DNA of 8,930 nt from DATJFX01 sp035495465. Lineage in GTDB: Bacteria; Patescibacteriota; Doudnabacteria; UBA920; O2-02-FULL-48-8. Below are positions 1 through 5,560 of the stretch, one piece after another. The notes below the pieces were generated by a model that saw only the letters and a list, made by a program, of their open reading frames with translations, was not told the origin of the DNA and did not search any database. Position 1 is the stretch's first letter, and the number at the start of each line of letters is the position of its first letter. A program made the position numbers and the translations under genes. The stretch is taken from contig DATJFX010000043.1 in NCBI GenBank assembly GCA_035495465.1, forward strand, positions 1-8,930, given 5' to 3'.

Positions 1-591
1 TTAAATAGCCTAAAAACCGGCATCACCTCAATTGGTTACTGGCAGCCCGTGGGCGTCGTAGTTACCACGGCTGATACTGTTTATCATATCGATGAAGGCT
101 TAAAACAATTCGAGCCCGTTTTAGCTTTGCCGAATGATAATATCATTCAGGTCCAAACCTACAATAATAATCTCTACGCCCTGGATACTAAAAACGGCCA
201 AATTATAAAAATTACTGATATAAAAGGTAAATTCACCACAACAGTTATAGCCAGAGGAGATTATTCCCAAATACGGGATTTTGCTATTGATAAAGATATC
301 TATTTGCTCTCCGCTGACAGCGTTACAAAAATTACCAATGGAAACGCACTAGCCTTTCCGCTTCCGCCTATGACTGATAAAATCAGCAATGGGACGAGAA
401 TTTTTGTTGCAGGAAATATATATATTTTGGAAGCCAATAAAAAACGCGTAGTGATCCTGAACAAAACTGGAGCCTTGCTTAATCAGATTTCCTTTCCTAC
501 TGCCACTACCCCGGAAGAGTTATCTGTAGATGAGGCCCAGCGAAGCCTTTATCTTTTAGATGATAATCAACTTCTCCGAATAACTTATTAA
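1..591 (+). CDS. C-terminal part of a beta-propeller-like (NHL/YVTN-type) protein, 5' truncated
   Basis: The frame is open from base 1 with no stop upstream, so the gene begins outside the window; the GTG at 49 is probably internal. The visible 196 residues contain at least four imperfect repeats of a hydrophobic beta pattern: LYALDTKNGQIIKI, IYLLSADSVTKI, IYILEANKKRVVILN and LYLLDDNQLLRI. Each is followed by a loop, as in NHL- or YVTN-like beta-propeller blades. No catalytic motif, membrane segment or signal peptide is visible in this part. The C-terminus ends on a blade-like strand, which suits a propeller at the end of a larger protein. Function cannot be read from this fragment; a protein-interaction or sensor role is inference. 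The stop is TAA, followed by a + strand terminator and facing a convergent minus-strand operon. Confidence 0.8.
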   Translation, partial: LNSLKTGITSIGYWQPVGVVVTTADTVYHIDEGLKQFEPVLALPNDNIIQVQTYNNNLYALDTKNGQIIKITDIKGKFTTTVIARGDYSQIRDFAIDKDIYLLSADSVTKITNGNALAFPLPPMTDKISNGTRIFVAGNIYILEANKKRVVILNKTGALLNQISFPTATTPEELSVDEAQRSLYLLDDNQLLRITY

Positions 592-612
592 AAAATCCTG
601 CCCGGAGCAGGA
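590..612 (-). terminator. Rho-independent terminator of the exported-protein operon
   Basis: A 6-bp stem TCCTGC/GCAGGA with a 5-nt loop lies at 596-612. Reading the minus strand it is followed by six T (590-595). On the plus strand there is no T-run, so it acts for the minus-strand operon only. It overlaps the last codon region of the convergent gene (stop 589-591). Confidence 0.75.
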
Positions 613-630
613 AGATGCAAGTAAATCAAC

Positions 631-654
631 ACCCAGCTTAAAGCTGGGTTTTTT
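631..654 (+). terminator. Rho-independent terminator of the beta-propeller gene
   Basis: An 8-bp perfect stem (ACCCAGCT / AGCTGGGT, loop TAA) at 631-649 is followed by a run of T to 654. The T-run overlaps the stop codon (653-655) of the convergent minus-strand gene. Confidence 0.9.
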
Positions 655-1261
655 AGTGGTAGTCGTTTTTACACTCGCCCAGATACTTATTTACTTCGCC
701 ATTATAAATGGCCATGCAATACTTTTGGCCAGTCATGGCATCCATGGCCGTAAACCAAGGATTTTCCAGATTGACGACCTCAGATGAGTTATGGAAAACA
801 GTAATTTCTTCCCCAGAGACTTCAGGCTTTGCCGATACATTCTGAGTTTTATCCAGAATAATATTAAAAACAGGTTCCTGAGTCATAAAGTCCGCAGGAT
901 TTACCATATTTTCATTTAAAGCCACTGCTGTATTGGGCTTATCTAAGCTATGAGCTAAGAGTTGATAAGTTTTACTGAATACCGCGGCTAGATCTTGGTC
1001 TGCCTCGGGCATGCTTAGCATGGCAATAGTAGCATTCGTAGCTTGGTCATAAAAAGACGCCACTCCATCGATCACATCCCCGACTTCTGCAAAGTACGGC
1101 TGATCTCCGATCGTCTGCTGCCAGGCGATACTCAGGCTGGTTTGAGCTTGATGTTGGAAACTCAAAACGTTAGCAGAGGAATTTGGGAAAAAAATAAAAA
1201 GCCCCATCCCCAAAAGGAATGCTGAAAGGCTCAAAAAAACTTTTTGCGCGCTTATATGCAT
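653..1261 (-). CDS. Exported or membrane-anchored protein of unknown function with FYDQA motif (third gene of trio)
   Basis: This 202-residue protein has a hydrophobic stretch at about residues 8-25 (signal peptide or N-terminal anchor), so the rest is predicted to lie outside the membrane. Residues 60-82 hold an amphipathic helix with F70-Y71-D-Q-A74, matching the F-Y-x-Q-A helices of the next gene upstream (1277-1738). The C-terminal 40 residues look like a compact domain with two cysteines (C182, C197) that could form a disulfide, plus the aromatic-rich stretch NPWFTAMDAMTG. I do not recognise a family. The ATG start is preceded by AGGG at suitable spacing, and the gene lies 15 nt after the previous one, so it is co-transcribed as the last gene of the operon and is followed by a terminator at 590-612. 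It could be a surface or pilus-associated protein, but nothing visible proves this. Confidence 0.8.
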   Translation of the reverse strand: MHISAQKVFLSLSAFLLGMGLFIFFPNSSANVLSFQHQAQTSLSIAWQQTIGDQPYFAEVGDVIDGVASFYDQATNATIAMLSMPEADQDLAAVFSKTYQLLAHSLDKPNTAVALNENMVNPADFMTQEPVFNIILDKTQNVSAKPEVSGEEITVFHNSSEVVNLENPWFTAMDAMTGQKYCMAIYNGEVNKYLGECKNDYH

Positions 1262-1276
1262 CTGCCCTTAAAAAAA

Positions 1277-1738
1277 TTAATGTCGTTCAATTGAAATTCC
1301 TGATACTATTGCTGGCCACGTACTGACATTTGATACGTCCAAGAGGTCAGTCATTTGAGTGGCGGCTTGGTTATAAAATTCCGCGATGCCATCTGTCGCT
1401 TCCGATAAATCCGAAACTGATCCGGATAAATCCAAAAGCTTGGTCATCTCAGTTGCAGATTGCTGATAGAATTCATTTACATCCTGAGCGACTTCGATCA
1501 CCGGCTGGAAAATATCCAGGGTGTCTTGAGTAGTCTGAGAAATACCTGCAGTCATATCCAAGATGCTGGAACCTTGTTGCCAGTCTGCGGCATGAGCCGA
1601 CCCGATGAGCATACCCTCCACAAATAATGTCGCTATGATTGCGATGGCTAAGTAATGCGAAGGATAAGTTTTTATTTTAGTTTTTTTAGTTTTGGAAACG
1701 CTAACTTTTTTGGTTTTTGTGTTTGTGTTTTGTTTCAT
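1277..1738 (-). CDS. Secreted helical repeat protein of unknown function with two FYxQ repeats (second gene of trio)
   Basis: This 153-residue protein starts with a very basic Lys/Thr-rich n-region (residues 1-26). A hydrophobic segment (29-48) follows, then an AHA-A signal-peptidase-I-like site near residue 50. The mature part is a small helical protein with two copies of one motif exactly 31 residues apart: F90-Y-Q-Q-S-A-T-E-M-T-K-L-L-D103 and F121-Y-N-Q-A-A-T-Q-M-T-D-L-L-D134. An aspartate lies four residues before each Phe (D86, D116 with one residue of slack). No cysteines or catalytic motif are seen. The ATG is the only sensible start, and no clear SD precedes it. It lies 47 nt after the gene at 1786-2358 (with a hairpin in the gap) and 15 nt before the third gene, so it is the middle of an operon. 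I do not recognise a family. The pattern suggests a coiled-coil or helical-bundle extracellular protein. Confidence 0.8.
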   Translation of the reverse strand: MKQNTNTKTKKVSVSKTKKTKIKTYPSHYLAIAIIATLFVEGMLIGSAHAADWQQGSSILDMTAGISQTTQDTLDIFQPVIEVAQDVNEFYQQSATEMTKLLDLSGSVSDLSEATDGIAEFYNQAATQMTDLLDVSNVSTWPAIVSGISIERH

Positions 1739-1746
1739 AAATTTTT

Positions 1747-1779
1747 ACCACTACCGACCGGCTCTAAGAGCTGAGTGGT
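1747..1779 (-). other. Intercistronic hairpin in the exported-protein operon
   Basis: ACCACT (1747-1752) pairs with AGTGGT (1774-1779), enclosing a second small stem GCTC/GAGC (1761-1764 and 1768-1771). On the minus strand it sits just before the start codon of the middle gene and is followed by AAAAATTT, not by a T-run. A terminator is therefore unlikely; a processing or translation-control element is possible. Function is inferred only from position. Confidence 0.4.
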
Positions 1780-1785
1780 TTTAGA

Positions 1786-2358
1786 TTAATTATTGATAGA
1801 TATCGTAAATAAATTTTGCTGCGGCCTGAACAAGTCCCAGCTAGGAGCATTAAAACTATATGGTAAAACTAATTCATTCTCACTCGAAAACGCATCCGGA
1901 TTAATTTGATCTTGATCAAAATTTAGAGAATCAATCCCCGAAACAATCATCGCGCCCAAGACTTCGCCATTGTCAGCGGCAATATACTGTGTGCTGGAAG
2001 AATTATTTTCCCGGTAAGTTTCGCCGACCACATCCGCATAGGCCAGAAGATTATTCCATGCCGTTTTTGCGGACGCTGGAACGGTAAAAATTTCAGCGGG
2101 CATAATCGCGACTTCAGAAAACGCGATATAAAATTGGTCCATGTAATTATTCGAAATATTAAAAATCCCCTCCACTGCTGAAACCTCTTGCAAGGCTTCA
2201 TCGTGCAGATCAAACATGCTCAAGGCCTTCGTGACATTGTCCTGGTCCTTCGCTGGCAGGCCGAAAAAAACTAAGGTACTGATCAGACAAATTCCTATCA
2301 AAGCAACCGCCACTGCCGAGGCGTCAAATAGGTTCAGATTTTTATAATCCGTTTTCAT
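1786..2358 (-). CDS. N-terminally anchored extracellular protein of unknown function (first gene of trio)
   Basis: This is a 190-residue protein from the ATG at 2358; a TTG six bases further upstream is in frame but not favoured. A short polar N-terminus is followed by one hydrophobic segment (about residues 13-34), predicted as a signal anchor with the remainder outside. The rest is acidic and mixed helix/loop. Residues 107-125 (ADVVGETYRENNSSSTQ region) line up loosely with the FYxQ helices of the two downstream proteins, but the Phe is not conserved, so kinship is tentative. INPDAF (152-157) resembles VNPADF (121-125) of the third protein. No SD is visible. The gene follows the strong promoter at 2456-2484 with a leader of about 90 nt and begins with ATGAAAACG, the same three codons as the CAP gene, whose promoter is a near-copy. 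No family recognised. Confidence 0.78.
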   Translation of the reverse strand: MKTDYKNLNLFDASAVAVALIGICLISTLVFFGLPAKDQDNVTKALSMFDLHDEALQEVSAVEGIFNISNNYMDQFYIAFSEVAIMPAEIFTVPASAKTAWNNLLAYADVVGETYRENNSSSTQYIAADNGEVLGAMIVSGIDSLNFDQDQINPDAFSSENELVLPYSFNAPSWDLFRPQQNLFTISINN

Positions 2359-2455
2359 GCACAAACTAAGAAATAAACGAGATTTTCTCGTAGATTCCTA
2401 ATATTTAATTGTTTTTTGATTTTGGTTTCGACTTCTAAAACTTTATCTTACATAT

Positions 2456-2484
2456 ATTATAGCAGATTTTTCAGATTTTGTAAA
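2456..2484 (-). promoter_or_regulatory. Promoter of the exported-protein trio
   Basis: On the minus strand: -35 TTTACA (2479-2484), spacer exactly 17, -10 TATAAT (2456-2461) with TG one base before (extended -10). Predicted transcription start is near 2449. It lies directly after the bidirectional terminator, so the operon is insulated from rplL. The surrounding 41 bases match the CAP promoter at 35 positions. Confidence 0.85.
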
Positions 2485-2491
2485 GAGCAAC

Positions 2492-2521
2492 AAAAAATCA
2501 CGGACATATCCGTGACTTTTT
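2492..2521. terminator. Bidirectional intrinsic terminator after rplL
   Basis: A 7-bp stem TCACGGA/TCCGTGA (2498-2504, 2509-2515) with loop CATA. On the minus strand it is followed by six T (2492-2497), and on the plus strand by a T-run after one C (2517-2521). It ends the rplJ-rplL transcript on the minus strand. No + strand gene ends here. Confidence 0.85.
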
Positions 2522-2534
2522 CCCCTTCCCTATC

Positions 2535-2682
2535 GAAATAATTTATAGCGAGGTCGGGTTTTAGCACACTCAGCGGGTTTCGATCACGAAACCGCTGCGT
2601 GAGTAAAAAATCCACAATAAAGGCAAACAACAAATGTAGATTTTTTACGGTGCTAAAACCCGACCGAGTAAAAAATTATTTC
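2535..2682. repeat. Large imperfect palindrome with two internal hairpins downstream of rplL
   Basis: The core is a perfect 16-bp inverted repeat, GGTCGGGTTTTAGCAC at 2552-2567 and its complement at 2650-2665. Inside are two further stems: ACTCA/TGAGT extended by GCGG-TTTCG pairing (2568-2604), and GTAAAAAATC (2603-2612) with GATTTTTTAC (2639-2648). Outside, GAAATAATTT (2535-2544) pairs with 2673-2682, which includes the rplL stop codon (2676-2678). The direct repeat GAGTAAAAAAT occurs at 2601-2611 and 2666-2676. Together with the promoter and terminator on its left, this accounts for the stretch of about 300 bases between genes. It could be a structured 3' UTR, a processed small RNA, or a MITE/REP-like mobile palindrome; sequence alone does not decide. 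Confidence 0.75.
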
Positions 2683-3047
2683 AACGTTACCTTACCGCCT
2701 GCTTCTTCAATCTTTTTCTTCAATTCCTCAGCTTCGGCCTTAGCGATATTTTCCTTAACTGGTTTTGGTGCGCCATCTACCAAGTCTTTGGCTTCTTTCA
2801 AACCTTTGCCTGTAGCTTCTCGTACGACTTTGATTACATTGATCTTGTTCGCACCAGCATCCGTAAGTTCAACTGTAAATTCAGTCTTCTCTTCGGCAGC
2901 AGCTCCCCCGGCTGCACCACCTGCAGCCATCATAACTGGAGCTGCGGCAGAAACTCCAAACTTTTCTTCCAAAGCTTTTACCAAGTCAGAAAGTTCGAGC
3001 GCTGTCATTTTTTCAACCTCTGCGATAATATTGTCAAAATTACTCAT
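2676..3047 (-). CDS. rplL: 50S ribosomal protein L7/L12
   Basis: This 123-residue protein is full length for the family. The N-terminal dimerisation helices (about 1-33: FDNIIAEVEKMTALELSDLVKALEEKFGV) lead to the Ala/Gly-rich hinge (34-52). The C-terminal domain carries the EKTEFTVEL start, the KINVIKVVREATGKGLKEAKDLV factor-binding helices (68-90) and the GGKVTLK end. It forms the ribosomal stalk on L10 and recruits translation GTPases. It lies 50 nt downstream of rplJ in the same transcript. The ATG is preceded by an A/T-rich stretch without an SD. It is followed by the palindrome and terminator rather than by rpoB, which commonly follows this pair elsewhere. Confidence 0.98.
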   Translation of the reverse strand: MSNFDNIIAEVEKMTALELSDLVKALEEKFGVSAAAPVMMAAGGAAGGAAAEEKTEFTVELTDAGANKINVIKVVREATGKGLKEAKDLVDGAPKPVKENIAKAEAEELKKKIEEAGGKVTLK

Positions 3048-3097
3048 ATGTTTTTTATAATTACTTATTTACTAATTACTAACTATTCTGTCGACCT

Positions 3098-3589
3098 TTA
3101 ATTTCCTTTCTTATCCTTAATTGCATTTAACGCGTACATCAATCCTCTGACATTTCCAGAAAGCACGTAAACAAATTGTGTGAGCAACTGTTGTTTAGAC
3201 GGAATAGATGCCAACTTGTTTACCATATCCACTCCCACTAATTCGTTATTGAAAATCCCACCGTCGAAAACTATCTGCGGATTTTCTTTTACCATGCCCT
3301 TTAAAATTCTTGCGGGAGCAGTTTCTTCATCCTTGGAAATAGCTACTGCTAAAGGGCCAGAATATTTCAAATCATCCGATTTGATCCCAAGTGCTGCCAA
3401 TGCTTTTTTAAGCAATGTAACCTTCACTACTTTGTAGGAGATATTTTCTTTTCGAAGATTCTTTCGCACTTGGTCAAGTTGTTTAACGGTCATGCCGCGG
3501 TATTCCGAAAACACGATCCCCTTCGCGTCTTTCAATGCGTCCGTAATATTTTGCAAACTTGCTTCTTTTTCCTTTTTTGAGACTGCCAT
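3098..3589 (-). CDS. rplJ: 50S ribosomal protein L10
   Basis: A 163-residue protein starting MAVSKKEKEASL at the ATG ending at 3589. The frame extends 19 codons further upstream, but that extension would run into the L10 leader and lacks family resemblance, so it is rejected. Recognisable L10 features: KGIVFSEYRGMTVKQLDQVRKNLRKENISYKVVKVTLL in the first third (rRNA-binding N-terminal domain), then GPLAVAISKDEETAPARILK, and the C-terminal helix (about 133-163) that docks L12 dimers. L10 is the stalk base and, with L12, is the known autoregulator of its own operon. Here a matching leader lies at 3627-3711. No clear SD precedes the ATG. Confidence 0.97.
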   Translation of the reverse strand: MAVSKKEKEASLQNITDALKDAKGIVFSEYRGMTVKQLDQVRKNLRKENISYKVVKVTLLKKALAALGIKSDDLKYSGPLAVAISKDEETAPARILKGMVKENPQIVFDGGIFNNELVGVDMVNKLASIPSKQQLLTQFVYVLSGNVRGLMYALNAIKDKKGN

Positions 3590-3610
3590 AAACTTAATTG
3601 TTCGTATTAA

Positions 3611-3640
3611 TAAATAAAAATCCGCTATCCAAAGACGCGG
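3611..3640 (-). terminator. Possible attenuator at the end of the L10 leader
   Basis: On the minus strand a short CCGC/GCGG stem (3637-3640 with 3622-3625) encloses the 3' half of the leader closing stem in its loop and is followed by ATTTTTATTTA. Forming it would compete with the 10-bp closing stem, as in terminator/antiterminator control. The stem is only 4 bp, so this is weakly supported. Confidence 0.35.
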
Positions 3641-3711
3641 TTTCAAAAGCTAATTAAAGCTTCTCTTCCTGCGTAGCAGATTAAGGCCTGCGCCAGCTAC
3701 GGTCTTTGGAT
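3627..3711 (-). promoter_or_regulatory. Ribosomal protein L10 leader (autoregulatory RNA element)
   Basis: In the rplJ 5' UTR, ATCCAAAGAC and GTCTTTGGAT (plus-strand 3702-3711 and 3627-3636) form a perfect 10-bp closing stem. It encloses a CGTAGC/GCTACG stem (3696-3701 with 3672-3677) whose loop carries the TGGCGCAGGCCTTAATC stretch, followed by GCAGGAAG and a small AAGCT/AGCTT hairpin. Position before rplJ, size and the conserved-looking core match the known L10 leader family, which binds the L10(L12) complex to repress the operon. Recognised by memory of the family; not confirmed by a covariance search. Confidence 0.85.
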
Positions 3712-3727
3712 ATTTAAATTCTTCAAC

Positions 3728-3756
3728 AGTATAAACGATTGGAGCCTTTTGGTCAA
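3728..3756 (-). promoter_or_regulatory. Promoter of rplJ-rplL
   Basis: On the minus strand: -35 TTGACC (3751-3756), 17-base spacer, -10 TATACT (3728-3733). The -35 is only five bases past the mltG stop, and no terminator separates them, so read-through from mltG is possible. Predicted start near 3721 gives a 5' UTR of about 130 nt that holds the L10 leader. Confidence 0.85.
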
Positions 3757-3760
3757 GGGC

Positions 3761-4852
3761 CTACCTTAAGTACTTGGCGATATTCGCATTGTGTTCAGCT
3801 AGTGTCTTGGCGAAAACTGCCTCCCCATCCGCTTTATTTATAAAGTATAAATAGTCAGACTGGGCTGGGTAAATAGCAGCCATAATTGACCCAATTCCGG
3901 GGTTTGAGATGGGTCCTGGTGGTAAGCCGCGCTGCAGATAAGTATTATAAGCGGATTTGGTGCGAACATCAGCTAAAGTCGGCACGCCGCCGGTTTTACC
4001 CACGACATAATTAACAGTGGCATCAGATTCTAACGCCATGCCGATATTCAGACGGTTATAAAACACGGAAGCCGCAAGTTCGCGCTCCTTCTGCATTGTG
4101 ACAAGATCTTCGTCTGTGATACTCGGTTTGTTCCGGCCAATTTCTTTTTCAATTATTGAGGCCAGGATGATTACATCTTTCATATTCTTACCTGAAGCTT
4201 GCATGTCCGCAAACATTTTATCCGTAAACTTGCTTTCGAAATTTTTCAGCATTTTTTGAACCAAAACATCTGCGCCTTCGTCGCGGCCTAATCTATATGT
4301 GTCGGGAAATAAAAATCCTTCGTAATTAAATCCTTTGACCACATCATTGTATTTAAAATCAAACTGAGCGCTGGCTAAAATCTTATCTAAGTCAGAGGCT
4401 TGGGAAATCAAATTTTCTTTCACCAAATAATCTGCGATTTGCTTGTTCGTCCAACCCTCGAGCGTGGTTAGAGATTTTTCCGAGGATACTACTAATCCCC
4501 TAGTTAAAATTTCTACGACCTGAGTCATGGGCATATTGGAATCAAGCAGGTACTGACCAGCTTCGATCTTTCCGTTTGCTCCGTGTAAAGTCAGATAAAC
4601 TAAAAACACCCAGTCGTTGCTGATAAGATTTTGTTCATCGAGTTTCTGCGCAATTTGTTTTGAACTGCTTCCCTTAGACACATTAAATTCCGTAGAGTGG
4701 CTTTCTGCAGTAGCGGAACTATTTATTTTCGTAAAATAATAAACCGCTAAAATCACAACAGCTAACAGCACAAGTCCTAAGATCAGGCTGAGGATCTTTT
4801 TAAATCCATGCCTGGGGCGTTCAATATTGTATTCGTTTGCCTGGGTTTCCAT
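3761..4852 (-). CDS. mltG: Endolytic transglycosylase MltG (YceG family)
   Basis: A 363-residue protein from the ATG at 4852. An in-frame TTG at 4888 would put the start inside the terminator hairpin of the upstream gene and is rejected. A short cytoplasmic tail is followed by one membrane helix (about 22-41). A LysM-like stretch (56-120: FNVSKGSSSKQIAQKL, IEAGQYLL) comes next, then the YceG catalytic core with GFLFPDTYRL (179-188), ASIIEKE (231-237, predicted catalytic Glu E235), VFYNRLNIGM with SDATVNY (263-282), and YNTYLQRGLPPGPISNPG (302-319). MltG cleaves nascent glycan strands and sets their length. The stop is TAG. It stands alone with its own predicted promoter and no SD, and lies directly upstream of the rplJ promoter. 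Confidence 0.96.
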   Translation of the reverse strand: METQANEYNIERPRHGFKKILSLILGLVLLAVVILAVYYFTKINSSATAESHSTEFNVSKGSSSKQIAQKLDEQNLISNDWVFLVYLTLHGANGKIEAGQYLLDSNMPMTQVVEILTRGLVVSSEKSLTTLEGWTNKQIADYLVKENLISQASDLDKILASAQFDFKYNDVVKGFNYEGFLFPDTYRLGRDEGADVLVQKMLKNFESKFTDKMFADMQASGKNMKDVIILASIIEKEIGRNKPSITDEDLVTMQKERELAASVFYNRLNIGMALESDATVNYVVGKTGGVPTLADVRTKSAYNTYLQRGLPPGPISNPGIGSIMAAIYPAQSDYLYFINKADGEAVFAKTLAEHNANIAKYLR

Positions 4853-4858
4853 AAACTT

Positions 4859-4888
4859 ATTATGCCAGAAAAAATTAAAAAACGCCAA
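4859..4888 (-). promoter_or_regulatory. Predicted mltG promoter giving a nearly leaderless transcript
   Basis: On the minus strand: -10 CATAAT (4859-4864) with TG in the extended -10 position, and a TTGGCG -35-like hexamer (4883-4888) 18 bases upstream. The -10 ends six bases before the ATG, so transcription would begin at or next to the start codon. The -35 lies inside the terminator of the CAP gene. Confidence 0.5.
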
Positions 4889-4895
4889 TGGCGTT
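4869..4895 (-). terminator. Intrinsic terminator of the CAP gene
   Basis: Stem AACGCC/GGCGTT (4881-4886, 4890-4895, loop of 3), followed on the minus strand by TTTTAATTTTTT (4869-4880). It lies 29 bases past the CAP stop codon and just upstream of mltG. Confidence 0.8.
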
Positions 4896-4923
4896 TGGGT
4901 TTAACTTATCTGCCCTGCCGGTC

Positions 4924-5403
4924 TTATTGCCTCACGCTAACTTGATTGGCTTTACTGCCAAACAGCTCGACAATTATATTAACATTATTTTCCTTCACCA
5001 CAGCCAGACCGACATCGCCATAAAATGGCGAAAGAATATTTGCCCGGTGATCGGGTGAATTCATCCAAGAATTTTCTAAGTCATTTGGATCTGTAAATCC
5101 TGCAGCCAGGTTTTCTCCGGCATAGGTATATTTATATCCCAGCGCTCGAAACCAGTACCAGGGATTTACTCCTTCCGGACTAGTGTGAGCAAAGTAACGA
5201 TTATTGATCATGTCTTGCGCCTTAGCTAAAGCCGCCAGGCTGAGGACTGGATTTAAGCTGAGTGGAGACAAACCTTTGTCTGATCGATCGTGATTAGCTA
5301 AATTGAGAATGTCGTTTACGCTTAAAAGACGAGGAGTCGAAGTCATCCCAGAAAACAGCGTAATAGCAAGCAACAAAAGAGCAAAACGAAAATTCGTTTT
5401 CAT
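4924..5403 (-). CDS. Secreted CAP/SCP-domain protein
   Basis: A 159-residue protein with an N-terminal signal peptide or anchor (hydrophobic about 6-20) and one CAP (cysteine-rich secretory, antigen 5, PR-1) domain filling the rest. It carries LANHDRSDKGLSPLSLNP (35-52), YFAHTSPEG (70-78), YAGENLAAGF (94-103), SWMNSPDHRANILSP (112-126) and the end strand IIVELFG. The usual CAP cavity residues are present: H73, E97, E110 and H119. Bacterial CAP proteins are extracellular and often wall-associated; their activity is poorly defined, so no reaction is claimed. It is a minimal single-domain form without LysM or SLH modules. The ATG has no SD. Its promoter is a near-copy of the one driving the exported trio, and both genes open with ATGAAAACG. 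Confidence 0.93.
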   Translation of the reverse strand: MKTNFRFALLLLAITLFSGMTSTPRLLSVNDILNLANHDRSDKGLSPLSLNPVLSLAALAKAQDMINNRYFAHTSPEGVNPWYWFRALGYKYTYAGENLAAGFTDPNDLENSWMNSPDHRANILSPFYGDVGLAVVKENNVNIIVELFGSKANQVSVRQ

Positions 5404-5464
5404 TTATTTACTATATTTATTTTTATTTTGGTTTTTGTTTCAAATACACTTCAAACTTATATAC

Positions 5465-5493
5465 ATTATAGCAAATTTTTTAGATTTTGTCCA
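5465..5493 (-). promoter_or_regulatory. Promoter of the CAP gene
   Basis: On the minus strand: -35 TGGACA (5488-5493), 17-base spacer, -10 TATAAT (5465-5470) with TG in the extended -10 position. Predicted start near 5458 gives an A/T-rich leader of about 55 nt. It is insulated from the upstream gene by the terminator at 5503-5524. Confidence 0.8.
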
Positions 5494-5502
5494 GAGGAAA
5501 TC

Positions 5503-5524
5503 AAAAACCCCACTGGAAGTGGGG
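5503..5524 (-). terminator. Intrinsic terminator of the MscS-like gene
   Basis: A perfect 7-bp stem CCCCACT/AGTGGGG (5508-5514, 5518-5524) with a 3-nt loop, followed on the minus strand by five T (5503-5507). It lies 36 bases past the stop codon at 5561. Confidence 0.88.
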
Positions 5525-5560
5525 CTTTGAAGTTTTTGATGGAAAGAACTATGTAAAAAA

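Noticed and set aside
1043..1533. Plus-strand open frames opposite the exported trio (1043-1225, 1330-1533)
   Set aside because: Short, without SD or promoter, and antisense to genes with signal peptides and operon structure.
1947..2213. Minus-strand open frame inside the first gene of the trio
   Set aside because: Alternative frame of a gene that has a promoter, start and membrane anchor; the product has no sensible composition.
2552..2665. Insertion sequence or complete transposon at the rplL palindrome
   Set aside because: No transposase frame and no convincing target-site duplication flank the inverted repeats; kept only as a palindromic element of unknown nature.
2599..3060. Plus-strand open frame opposite rplL
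   Set aside because: It is the antisense shadow of rplL; the Ala/Ser/Pro-rich product mirrors the Ala/Gly hinge of L7/L12, and no SD or promoter is present.
3180..3437. Plus-strand open frame opposite rplJ
   Set aside because: Antisense shadow of a certain ribosomal protein gene.
3590..3646. Upstream start for rplJ (19 extra residues)
   Set aside because: The extension reads into the L10 leader and the family begins at MAVSKKEKE.
4853..4888. Upstream TTG start for mltG
   Set aside because: The codon lies in the terminator hairpin of the CAP gene; the ATG at 4852 fits the promoter and topology.
5303..5530. Plus-strand open frame opposite the CAP gene start
   Set aside because: It runs through the CAP promoter and terminator; its hydrophobic stretch comes from A/T-rich leader sequence.
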